A stretch of DNA of 5,462 bases from Accumulibacter sp. (GCA_031284185.1 JAITAJ010000321.1:1-5462); one strand, 5' to 3'; positions 1 through 5,462 are shown, numbered from the stretch's first letter. Notes: generated by a model from the letters alone, not told the origin. Numbers and translations: made by a program.

Positions 1-300
1 GAGGCGGAATCGATCAAGCGCGATGAGCGCAACGACCGGCGCCGCGAGGAAATCTGGCCGATCGTGCGTCCGGTGTTCGAGAAGATGGCCTCGATCGTGG
101 AGGCGCACTTGCGCGGCCCCGCGCGGGAACATGCCGTCGATGCGCTGTACCTGTCCGGCGGCTCGTGCGCGATGCCCGGCGTGCGGGAGTTGTTCGCGCG
201 GATTTTCGGCGGCATGCGGGTGATCCTGCCCGGACATCCGCTTTATCTCACGCCCCTGGCGATTGCCGCCCACGGGCTTTTTTCCGGAGAAGGCGCTTGA
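1..300 (+). CDS. eutJ: EutJ, DnaK/Hsp70-like ethanolamine-utilisation accessory protein (C-terminal part)
   Basis: Reading frame 1 is open from the window edge to TGA at 298-300, giving 99 residues; the start lies upstream. The visible part matches the end of enterobacterial EutJ as I recall it: an E-I-W-P stretch, then VFEKMASIV, LYLSGGSCAMPGV (residues about 49-61 of the visible part) and LYLTPLAIAAHGL near the end. The SGG motif is the adenosine-binding turn of the actin/Hsp70 (ASKHA) fold. EutJ is about 278 residues in E. coli, so roughly the last third is present. It is called chaperonin-like by homology; its job in the eut microcompartment pathway is not well established. It overlaps eutG by four bases (TTGA), consistent with translational coupling. 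The alternative, another ASKHA protein such as EutA, is unlikely because a full EutA lies downstream. Confidence 0.9.
   Translation, partial: EAESIKRDERNDRRREEIWPIVRPVFEKMASIVEAHLRGPAREHAVDALYLSGGSCAMPGVRELFARIFGGMRVILPGHPLYLTPLAIAAHGLFSGEGA
286..293 (+). promoter_or_regulatory. Ribosome binding site that fixes the eutG start at TTG 297
   Basis: GGAGAAGG lies inside the last codons of eutJ. Its GGAG core (286-289) leaves a 7-nt spacer to TTG at 297-299. The only nearby in-frame ATG (345) has no purine-rich site upstream. The TTG start also gives an N-terminus of the same length as E. coli EutG before the conserved FSVPP motif. Confidence 0.75.
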
Positions 301-1520
301 ACGAGCGGGATATCGGCGAGGTCGTCCATCAGACCATCGATCTCATGAATGCCCAGGCGGTACGGGAATTTTCCGTGCCGCCCGCCACGCTGATCGGCCC
401 CGGCGCCATCGCGCGCATCGGCGAAGCCATCGCGGCGCGGGGGATGGGGCGCGTTTTCGTGGTCATCGACGCCATGCTCGATCAGGCGGGACTCGCCGAG
501 GGAATGTTCCGCTCCTTGCGGCGGCACGCCGTCGATACCGTCGTGTGCCGGCAAAAGCCGGGCGAACCGGAAAGCGAGACGGTGGAGACGATCGCCGCCA
601 GCCTGGCGGAAGCCCGCTGCGACGGCGTGGTGGCCTTCGGCGGCGGCTCGACGCTCGACGCGGTGAAGGGCGCCGTCATCCTGGCGGCCCATCCGGGATG
701 GAACGTCCGCCGGATGGCCGACGCGCTGGAAGGCTCTCCGGGCGCTCACGCCCCCGGAGAGTGCCGCCGGCTGCCGTTCATCGCGGTGCCGACCACGGCG
801 GGCACCGGCTCCGAGGCGACCAACGTCACCGTCATCACCGACTCGCAGGCGCGTGTCAAGCACCTGATCCTCCATCCCGACATGATTCCGGACCTCGCCG
901 TGATCGACGCCTGTCTGACGCTGCGCGTGCCGCCCAACTTCACGGCGGCCACGGGGATCGACGCCCTGTCGCACGCCATCGAAGCCTACGTGGCGACGCG
1001 CGCCACGCCGCTGACCAGGGCGCTCGCCTATCGCGCGATGACCCTGATCGGAGAGGCCCTGCCCGTGGCGGTGGGGCAAGGCAGCGACGTACAGGCGCGC
1101 GAGTCGATGATGCTGGCCGCCTACATGGCGGGGATCGCCTTTTCCAACGCCGGCCTGGGGCTGACGCACGCCATGGCGCACCAGATCGGCCCGGCCTACG
1201 GCATTCCGCATGGCGTCGCCAACGCCATCCTGCTGCCGTCGGTCATGGACTTCAACCAGCTCGTCTGCAAGCAGGCATTCGCCGAGATCGGACACGCCCT
1301 GAGCGGCAACCTTCTCGCGCCGCAACAGGCCATCGACCACGTGCGGCGTCTCATCGCGGAAATCGGTCTGCCGACGAATCTGCGCGACGCGGGCGGCAAG
1401 GCTTACGATTTCGCGGACTTCGCGCGCGCCGCGCTCGAAGACCCCAGCCTCAGAACCAATCCGCGCACGGCCTCGGCGGCGCAGATCGTCGAAGTCTATA
1501 CGCGCGCCCTCGAACGCTGA
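297..1520 (+). CDS. eutG: EutG, iron-containing alcohol dehydrogenase of ethanolamine catabolism
   Basis: The protein has 407 residues from TTG 297, close to the roughly 395-404 of EutG. It is a group III (Fe-dependent) alcohol dehydrogenase, expected to reduce acetaldehyde to ethanol with NADH and so recycle NAD+ for the aldehyde dehydrogenase EutE. It begins with a Rossmann-like half holding FGGGS (114-118) and the PTTAGTGSE motif. The helical metal-binding half follows. All four family metal ligands are present: D222 and H226 in GIDALSHAIE, H291 in LTHAMAH and H305 in IPHGVAN; H295 is also conserved. The C-terminal LRTNPRTAS matches E. coli EutG. FSVPPATL near the N-terminus and the eutJ-eutG-eutH order separate it from general Fe-ADHs such as FucO or PduQ. 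The start overlaps the eutJ stop (TTGA), and eutH follows after 59 bp. No promoter is visible, so it is probably co-transcribed with eutJ. Confidence 0.95.
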   Translation: MNERDIGEVVHQTIDLMNAQAVREFSVPPATLIGPGAIARIGEAIAARGMGRVFVVIDAMLDQAGLAEGMFRSLRRHAVDTVVCRQKPGEPESETVETIAASLAEARCDGVVAFGGGSTLDAVKGAVILAAHPGWNVRRMADALEGSPGAHAPGECRRLPFIAVPTTAGTGSEATNVTVITDSQARVKHLILHPDMIPDLAVIDACLTLRVPPNFTAATGIDALSHAIEAYVATRATPLTRALAYRAMTLIGEALPVAVGQGSDVQARESMMLAAYMAGIAFSNAGLGLTHAMAHQIGPAYGIPHGVANAILLPSVMDFNQLVCKQAFAEIGHALSGNLLAPQQAIDHVRRLIAEIGLPTNLRDAGGKAYDFADFARAALEDPSLRTNPRTASAAQIVEVYTRALER

Positions 1521-1569
1521 AGACCGAGGATTCTCTTTGAAGCGCCCATTTCAAGCCAGTCTTACGATG

Positions 1570-1576
1570 AGGAGGA
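1570..1576 (+). promoter_or_regulatory. Strong Shine-Dalgarno for eutH
   Basis: AGGAGGA lies four bases (counted from the last G at 1575) before ATG 1580, which fixes the eutH start. The remaining 59-bp eutG-eutH gap shows no terminator-like hairpin and no clear -35/-10 pair. Confidence 0.8.
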
Positions 1577-1579
1577 ACT

Positions 1580-2806
1580 ATGGATAGCATCAACGTCATC
1601 ATCATGTGGATCATGATGATTTTCATGGGGCTCGCGGCGCTGGACCGCATCTTCGATCAATTCGGCGGCGCCGAGGAGGTTTTGGGAAAAATCGGCCTGG
1701 GAGGTGTCGGCCGGGGCATCGGCGGTTCGGGCAAGCAGTTCGAGGAAGGCTTCATGGCGATGGGCGCGCTGGGTTTGGCCATGGTCGGCGTGATCGCCCT
1801 GGCGCCGGTTCTCGCCAACATCCTGCGGCCCATCGTGGTACCGATCTATACCGCGCTGGGAGCGAATCCCGCGATGTTCGCCACCACCCTGCTCGCCAAT
1901 GACATGGGCGGCTTCTTCCTGGCCAGGGAACTGGCGGGAGGCGACGTGGCGGCCTGGCTCTATGCCGGCCTCATCCTGGGCGCGATGATGGGCCCGACGA
2001 TCGTGTTCTCGATCCCGGTGGGACTCGGCATCATCGACAAGGAAGACCGCCGTTTCCTTGCCATGGGCATCCTCGCCGGCATCGTCACCATTCCGCTCGG
2101 CTGCATCGCCGGCGGCCTGACGGCCATGGCCTCGAACATCGTGGTCGACGGGCAGCCGGTCGTCTTCTCGATGCGCATGATCCTGATGAACCTGATTCCG
2201 GTCATCATCATTTCGATCTTCATCGCGCTCGGCCTGAAGCTCATCCCCGAGAAGATGATTTCGGGATTTCAGATCTTCGCCAAGTGTCTCGTCGCGCTGA
2301 TCACCGTGGGCCTCGCCTGCGCGGTGCTCCAGACCACGCTCGGCGTCACGGTCATTCCCGGCATGGACCCGATCTTCATGACGGGCGACGACAAGGCGGG
2401 CGTCATCATGCGCGCGGTGGAAACCATCGGCTACATCGCCTGTGTCCTGCTCGGCGCGTATCCGATGGTGTTTCTCATCACGCGCTGGTTCGGCGATCAA
2501 CTGATGAAGATCGGTTCCCTGCTGAGAATGAACGACGCCGCCGCCGCCGGCATGGTCGCCACGCTGGCGAACAACATCCCGATGTTCGGCATGATGAACA
2601 AGATGGACGATCGCGGCAAAGTCATCAACGTGGCCTTCTGCGTCTCGGCGGCCTTCACTTTCGGCGATCACCTGGGCTTCACCGCGGCGAACATGCCGCC
2701 GATGATCTTCCCGGTGATCGTCGGCAAACTCGTCGGCGGCGTGACGGCCGTCTTCGTGGCGATGATGGTGGCACCCGGGTCAGAGGACAGAATCTTGAGA
2801 AGATAG
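1580..2806 (+). CDS. eutH: EutH, ethanolamine permease
   Basis: This is a 408-residue, very hydrophobic inner-membrane protein with about ten membrane segments, the same length as E. coli EutH. EutH transports ethanolamine into the cell and matters most when little of the uncharged base can diffuse in. Family stretches include QFEEGFMAMGALGLAMVG (about residues 53-70), DMGGFFLARELAGGDVAAW, MGPTIVFSIPVGLGII, IPEKMISGFQIFAK, VLLGAYPMV and ATLANNIPMFGMM, then FGDHLGF and PVIVGKLVGGVTA near the end. Most of the protein matches the enterobacterial one closely. An ATG with a strong ribosome site sets the start. The C-terminus is odd: after AMMVAPG the reading frame enters repeat copy A, so residues 401-408 (SEDRILRR) and the TAG stop are repeat-encoded. 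The longer polar tail of E. coli EutH is missing. The transport core looks intact. Confidence 0.95.
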   Translation: MDSINVIIMWIMMIFMGLAALDRIFDQFGGAEEVLGKIGLGGVGRGIGGSGKQFEEGFMAMGALGLAMVGVIALAPVLANILRPIVVPIYTALGANPAMFATTLLANDMGGFFLARELAGGDVAAWLYAGLILGAMMGPTIVFSIPVGLGIIDKEDRRFLAMGILAGIVTIPLGCIAGGLTAMASNIVVDGQPVVFSMRMILMNLIPVIIISIFIALGLKLIPEKMISGFQIFAKCLVALITVGLACAVLQTTLGVTVIPGMDPIFMTGDDKAGVIMRAVETIGYIACVLLGAYPMVFLITRWFGDQLMKIGSLLRMNDAAAAGMVATLANNIPMFGMMNKMDDRGKVINVAFCVSAAFTFGDHLGFTAANMPPMIFPVIVGKLVGGVTAVFVAMMVAPGSEDRILRR

Positions 2807-2822
2807 AAGACAGATGAGTTTG

Positions 2823-2837
2823 CGGCGCTTCGCGCCG
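2823..2837. repeat. 6-bp stem hairpin with TTC/GAA triloop in copy A
   Basis: CGGCGC (2823-2828), TTC, GCGCCG (2832-2837) form a perfect stem. On the - strand the loop reads GAA, so the tip is GCGAAGC, a sequence known to form an unusually stable DNA mini-hairpin. It is identical in copy B and is the most conserved part of the repeat. Confidence 0.8.
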
Positions 2838-2868
2838 GAATGAGGACGTAAAACCGGGCGCTCTGTTT

Positions 2869-2985
2869 CTCTGTCTTCTGAACTCTGTCTTCTGGACTCT
2901 GTCTTCTGGACTCTGTCTTCTGAACCCTGTCTTCTGAACTCTGTCTTCTGAACTCTGTCTTCTGAACTCTGATACGTCTTCTGAA
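2869..2985 (+). repeat. 14-bp tandem repeat array, seven full units plus one interrupted unit
   Basis: Units of CTCTGTCTTCTGAA start at 2869, 2883, 2897, 2911, 2925, 2939 and 2953. Units 2 and 3 end GGA instead of GAA, and unit 5 begins CCC. The eighth unit (2967-2985) is split by a 5-bp insertion, ATACG. Each unit holds the 11-mer that also forms the arms of both repeat copies. The array makes up most of the leader before eutA. Its near-identical units suggest recent expansion by slippage or recombination. Confidence 0.92.
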
Positions 2986-2989
2986 AGGG
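2984..2989 (+). promoter_or_regulatory. Possible Shine-Dalgarno of eutA, directly abutting ATG 2990
   Basis: AAAGGG is the only purine-rich tract before eutA and touches the ATG, leaving no spacer. The in-frame GTG at 2999 would have a normal 9-nt spacer. This tract begins inside the last unit of the tandem array. Its function is an inference. Confidence 0.4.
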
Positions 2990-4438
2990 ATGAATCGGGT
3001 GGCGAGTTCCTGGCGGATCCACAGTGTTGGCATCGACATTGGCACGACTACCTCGCAGGTGATTTTCTCTTGCCTGGAGGTGGTGAACCGTGCCGCCGTG
3101 TCGCAGGTTCCCGCCTACGAGTTTTCCCGGCGCGAGATTCTGTACGTCAGCCCCGCCGTGCCGACGCCGATCGACGACGACGGGCGCGTGCGCGAGGATG
3201 AACTGCGCGATTTCGTTCTGGCACAATACGCCGCCGCCGGATTCGATACTTCGCGGATAGCCTCCGGCGCGATCATCATCACCGGCGAAACCTCCAAGGC
3301 GCGCAACGCGCGCGCGACGATCATGGGGCTGGCGGAACGCTTGGGAGACTTCATCGTCGCCACCGCCGGGCCGCATCTGGAATCCGTGATCGCCGGCCAG
3401 GGTTCCGGCGCGTCCGAAATGTCGCGCTCGGGCAACAGCCGCGTGCTGAACATCGACATCGGCGGCGGCACGTCGAATTACGCGGTGTTCGAGGCCGGAC
3501 GGGTGGTCGACACGGCCTGCCTGAACGTCGGCGGACACCTGATCGAACTCGGAAGCGATGGCCGCGTCCGGCGCCTGCGCCTGCCGGCGCGGGCCGTATG
3601 CGACGAACTGTTCGGCGCGGGATTCGAGGAAGCCGGCATCGATCCGCAAAAGATCGAGCGCCTCACGCGGCGCATGGCGGACCTGGTCTACGAAATCTGC
3701 GTCGGCGCGCCGTCCGGCCTCGCGCGGGAATTGTTGATGACGCCCTGTCTGCGAACCGGCCACCGCTATGACGCCGTTTGCATTTCCGGTGGCGTCGGCG
3801 CGTGTTTCTACCATCCCGAGACGGCGGATTCCTGGCTTGCCTTCGGAGATGTCGGCCCGATGCTGGCGGAAGCGCTGCGGCGGCACGCGGGCATGATCAC
3901 CCTGCCGCTCGCCGAGCCGAAACACACCCTGCGCGCAACCGTGATCGGCGCCGGCGTCTACAGCCTCTCGCTGTCCGGCAGCACGATCTGGCTGGACAGC
4001 GGGCAGCTGCCCCTTCGCAACGTGCCGGTGGCCCATCCGCCCGGCGCCTGGCGGGAATATGCCGACGCGGAAGGAAAGCTCGCCGCCGACTGGTCCCTGG
4101 CCCTGCGGCGGATGGACATTTTCCCGGAGACGGACAGTTACGCCCTGACCCTGCCGATCGACATGCCCGTCGCGTATCGCGGCGTCGAATACTGCGCCGG
4201 AGAACTGGCGCGTTTCGCCGCCCAGCATCCCGCCCAAGCGCGTCCCCTGCTCGTCGTGGCGCGGCAGGACGTGGGCAAGGCGCTCGGCATGTTGTTGCAG
4301 GGCTACCTTCCCGGGCGGGAAATCGCCGTGATCGACGAAGTCCTCACGCGCGAAGGCGACTACATCGACATCGGCAAACCCTTTCTCGATGGAGACATCG
4401 TCCCCTTGACGATCAAGTCCCTGGCGTTTCCTTCCTGA
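2990..4438 (+). CDS. eutA: EutA, ethanolamine ammonia-lyase reactivating factor
   Basis: From ATG 2990 the protein is 482 residues; E. coli EutA is about 467. EutA uses ATP to release damaged cobalamin from ethanolamine ammonia-lyase (EutBC) so that fresh adenosylcobalamin can bind. The ASKHA nucleotide fold is clear: phosphate-1 loop VGIDIGTTTSQV (13-24), IITGETSKARNAR, phosphate-2 loop VLNIDIGGGTSNYA (152-165) and adenosine motif ISGGVG (265-270). Further family blocks are TVIGAG, LSLSGSTIWL, KALGMLL and GDYIDIGKP, and the C-terminal KSLAFPS is the same as in E. coli. The true start may be GTG 2999, which has better spacing from AAAGGG and an N-terminal length closer to the E. coli protein. 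The gene lies between two inverted repeat copies, with only 4 bp before it and 6 bp after it free of repeat. The expected eutB/eutC do not follow. The frame is intact, so it is probably functional. Confidence 0.95.
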   Translation: MNRVASSWRIHSVGIDIGTTTSQVIFSCLEVVNRAAVSQVPAYEFSRREILYVSPAVPTPIDDDGRVREDELRDFVLAQYAAAGFDTSRIASGAIIITGETSKARNARATIMGLAERLGDFIVATAGPHLESVIAGQGSGASEMSRSGNSRVLNIDIGGGTSNYAVFEAGRVVDTACLNVGGHLIELGSDGRVRRLRLPARAVCDELFGAGFEEAGIDPQKIERLTRRMADLVYEICVGAPSGLARELLMTPCLRTGHRYDAVCISGGVGACFYHPETADSWLAFGDVGPMLAEALRRHAGMITLPLAEPKHTLRATVIGAGVYSLSLSGSTIWLDSGQLPLRNVPVAHPPGAWREYADAEGKLAADWSLALRRMDIFPETDSYALTLPIDMPVAYRGVEYCAGELARFAAQHPAQARPLLVVARQDVGKALGMLLQGYLPGREIAVIDEVLTREGDYIDIGKPFLDGDIVPLTIKSLAFPS

Positions 4439-4473
4439 TCGGTCTCAGAGGACAGCGATCTGAGAAAACAGAG

Positions 4474-4493
4474 AAACCGAGCGCTCGGTTTTT
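4474..4493 (+). terminator. Candidate Rho-independent terminator after eutA, within copy B
   Basis: An 18-bp perfect palindrome (4474-4491, AAACCGAGC then its complement) runs into a five-T tract (4489-4493). As RNA it would fold as a 7-bp stem with a GCGC loop, the stem's last U residues continuing into UU. It lies 35 bp after the eutA stop, where the operon would be expected to end. The T run is short and partly inside the stem, so strength is uncertain. On the - strand only three Ts follow, so it is weaker for the transporter gene. Confidence 0.5.
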
Positions 4494-4504
4494 CGTCCTC
4501 ACTC

Positions 4505-4519
4505 CGGCGCGAAGCGCCG
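4505..4519. repeat. 6-bp stem hairpin with GAA triloop in copy B
   Basis: CGGCGC (4505-4510), GAA, GCGCCG (4514-4519) form the same GCGAAGC-tipped hairpin as in copy A. It is followed by C and then sequence that differs slightly between copies. Confidence 0.8.
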
Positions 4520-4544
4520 CATACCAATCTGTCTTCTCAAGTCT

Positions 4545-4583
4545 CTGTCCTCTGAAACTGTCCTCTGAAACTGTCCTCTGAAC
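4545..4583 (+). repeat. 13-bp tandem repeat, three units
   Basis: Units CTGTCCTCTGAAA start at 4545, 4558 and 4571; the last ends AAC. The unit is one base shorter than in the array of copy A and has CC where that array mostly has CT. The shared 11-mer shows the two arrays derive from the same arm sequence but expanded separately. Confidence 0.9.
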
Positions 4584-4612
4584 ATGGCATCTGCGTGGGG
4601 GAGATTCGCCTG

Positions 4613-5462
4613 TCAACGGTCGAGCGCGATGTCTTCCTGGGAAACCGGGTCTTCGAGCGGTTCCACGTGGGTGATGACGGTAGTGCGCGGCAGCGCGTCC
4701 CGGATGTCGCTTTCCACGCGCTCGGCGAGATCGTGTCCGCGCCGCACCGGCCACGCGCCGGGAACCAGCACGTGCAGTTCGATGAAACGGCGCGCCCCCG
4801 ATTCACGGGTGCGCAGCGCGTGGTAATCGATCCCCTCGACGCGGTAGCGCTCAAGGATGCCGACCACCTTGGCGTGTTCCTCCGGGGGAAGCGCGCTATC
4901 CATCAGGCCCAGGGTCGAATCGTGAATCAGCTTCAAGCCGGTCCACACGATGTTGACCGCCACCAACAGGGCGATCAGCGGATCGAGCCACGGCCGGCCG
5001 GACAACGCCGCCGCGCCGACGCCAACGATGACGCCGCCGGAAGTCCATACGTCGGTCATCAGATGCCGGGCATCCGCTTCCAGCGTCAACGAACGGTGTT
5101 CGCGTCCGGCGGCCAGCAGAACGCGCGCGACGCTCAGGTTGAATATCGAGGCCACGATCGAAACGCCCAGGCCGATGCCGATGTCGGACAGGACATGGGG
5201 ATGCAGCAGGCGTTCGATGGCCGAGATGCCGATGGCGATCGCCGCGAACAGGATCAGCAGGCCCTCGAAGCCGCTGGAAAAATATTCGGCCTTGCCGTGG
5301 CCGTAGGCGTGCTGATCGTCGGCTGGCTGTTCGGCAATGGTCAACATGGCCAGGGCCATCATGGCGCCGGCGAGATTGACGAGGGATTCGAGCGCGTCGG
5401 AAAGCAGACCGACCGATCCGGTGAGCCACCAGGCCACCCCTTTCAGGGTGATGGCGGCGGCG
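4613..5462 (-). CDS. Cation diffusion facilitator (CDF) family metal efflux transporter, N-terminus beyond window
   Basis: The - strand frame is open from the window edge to TGA at 4613-4615, giving about 283 visible residues. CDF proteins are usually around 300, so only about 20 are missing, and the GTG at 5437 is internal. These proteins export divalent metals (Zn, Fe, Cd, Co) by proton antiport across the inner membrane. The membrane part shows LTGSVGLLSDALESLVNLAG (helix 2), the QHAYGHGKAEYFSS loop, and HLMTDVW (helix 5, H at 5063-5065, D at 5051-5053). The cytoplasmic domain holds YHALRTRESG, FIELHVLVPG and ITHVEP, whose His and acidic residues match the metal sites of YiiP. The helix-2 site reads ExxxN (5375-5389) rather than the usual H/DxxxD, so the metal cannot be named. 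It is convergent with eutA and separated from it by repeat copy B; there is no sign that it belongs to the eut pathway. Confidence 0.92.
   Translation of the reverse strand, partial: AAAITLKGVAWWLTGSVGLLSDALESLVNLAGAMMALAMLTIAEQPADDQHAYGHGKAEYFSSGFEGLLILFAAIAIGISAIERLLHPHVLSDIGIGLGVSIVASIFNLSVARVLLAAGREHRSLTLEADARHLMTDVWTSGGVIVGVGAAALSGRPWLDPLIALLVAVNIVWTGLKLIHDSTLGLMDSALPPEEHAKVVGILERYRVEGIDYHALRTRESGARRFIELHVLVPGAWPVRRGHDLAERVESDIRDALPRTTVITHVEPLEDPVSQEDIALDR

Larger units (their letters stand above)
2780..2985 (-). repeat. Structured interspersed repeat, copy A (inverted relative to copy B), upstream of eutA
   Basis: It is read on the - strand to match copy B. The core at 2805-2871 aligns with copy B 4471-4537 without gaps; I count about 60 identities in 67. 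At the eutH end it carries TCAGAGGACAG (2780-2790). At the eutA end it carries a long tandem array of the complementary 11-mer CTGTCTTCTGA, so the ends form imperfect terminal inverted repeats. The core includes the GAA-loop hairpin and a degraded version of the palindrome seen in copy B. It covers the last nine eutH codons (stop included) and stops 4 bp before the eutA ATG. No transposase or other protein is encoded. It resembles REP/BIME or MITE-type elements in size and structure; the family is not one I recognise. Confidence 0.85.
4445..4583 (+). repeat. Structured interspersed repeat, copy B, downstream of eutA
   Basis: It begins TCAGAGGACAG (4445-4455) and its last unit holds CTGTCCTCTGA (4571-4581), a perfect 11-bp terminal inverted repeat. 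The core 4471-4537 matches copy A in the opposite orientation. Inside it, in order, are a palindrome with a T run (4474-4493), the GAA-loop hairpin (4505-4519) and a three-unit tandem arm (4545-4583). It starts 6 bp after the eutA stop and ends 29 bp short of the stop of the convergent transporter gene, so it nearly fills the gap. No clear target-site duplication is seen in the flanks. Confidence 0.87.

Noticed and set aside
243..1340. Long - strand open frame (365 codons) opposite eutG, and a similar one (1562-2671) opposite eutH.
   Set aside because: Both are low-complexity antisense shadows rich in H, R, D and G. The + strand frames carry the conserved Eut motifs.
2814..2843. A nine-codon ATG-to-TGA frame inside copy A.
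   Set aside because: It spans the hairpin and has no ribosome site; copy B does not preserve it in the same orientation.
2869..2985. CRISPR array.
   Set aside because: The units are 14 bp and contiguous, with no unique spacers, so this is a simple tandem repeat.
2668..3045. A - strand open frame (125 codons) across copy A, rich in repeated S-E-D-R / Q-K-T-E residues.
   Set aside because: It is a translation of the tandem array. Its peptide S-A-R-F-x-V-L-x-P-A-R-S-A-A recurs in a + strand frame through copy B, which follows from the DNA repeat, not from a protein family. Such frames often seed false hypothetical proteins.
2780..4237. A 485-codon - strand open frame opposite eutA.
   Set aside because: It is a GC-rich antisense shadow of eutA, with repeat-derived residues at its end and no recognisable domain.
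2777..4590. Target-site duplication around the repeat-bracketed eutA unit.
   Set aside because: The flanks of the unit and of each copy share at most a GGG on both sides of copy A, which is too short to count.
4438..4612. A + strand gene start at ATG 4584 or in the eutA-transporter gap.
   Set aside because: The frame from 4584 is antisense to the transporter and lacks a ribosome site or any family similarity.

Overview
The window holds the 3' part of an ethanolamine-utilisation (eut) operon on the + strand, followed by a convergent cation-efflux gene. The DNA is GC-rich. The proteins follow the enterobacterial Eut proteins residue by residue, in the same order (eutJ-eutG-eutH-eutA). This points to a Gram-negative proteobacterium carrying a long, microcompartment-type eut operon. 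A GC-rich beta- or gammaproteobacterium is my inference; no rRNA or other taxonomic marker is present.

Layout: 1-300 is the C-terminal third of EutJ. 297-1520 is EutG, an iron-type alcohol dehydrogenase, starting on a TTG that overlaps the eutJ stop. 1580-2806 is EutH, the ethanolamine permease. 2990-4438 is EutA, the reactivating factor of ethanolamine ammonia-lyase. 4613-5462 on the - strand is a cation diffusion facilitator (CDF) transporter whose N-terminus lies beyond the window. No eutB or eutC follows eutA, although they do in E. coli and Salmonella.

The genes fit one pathway. EutH brings ethanolamine into the cell. EutA keeps the B12-dependent ammonia-lyase (not in this window) active. 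EutG reduces the resulting acetaldehyde to ethanol and recycles NADH. EutJ is a DnaK-like accessory protein.

The unexpected part is non-coding. The gaps on either side of eutA are almost filled by two copies of one structured repeat in opposite orientation. Copy A (2780-2985) ends 4 bp before the eutA ATG. Copy B (4445-4583) starts 6 bp after the eutA stop. They share a 67-bp core (about 60 of 67 identical by hand alignment) that contains a GAA-loop hairpin and a terminator-like palindrome. The core is flanked by arms built from variable numbers of an 11-mer, TCAGA(A/G)GACAG. Copy A runs into the eutH coding region and supplies its last eight codons and stop. eutA is therefore packaged between inverted repeats like a cassette, with no transposase in sight. 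This is the feature most worth following up.
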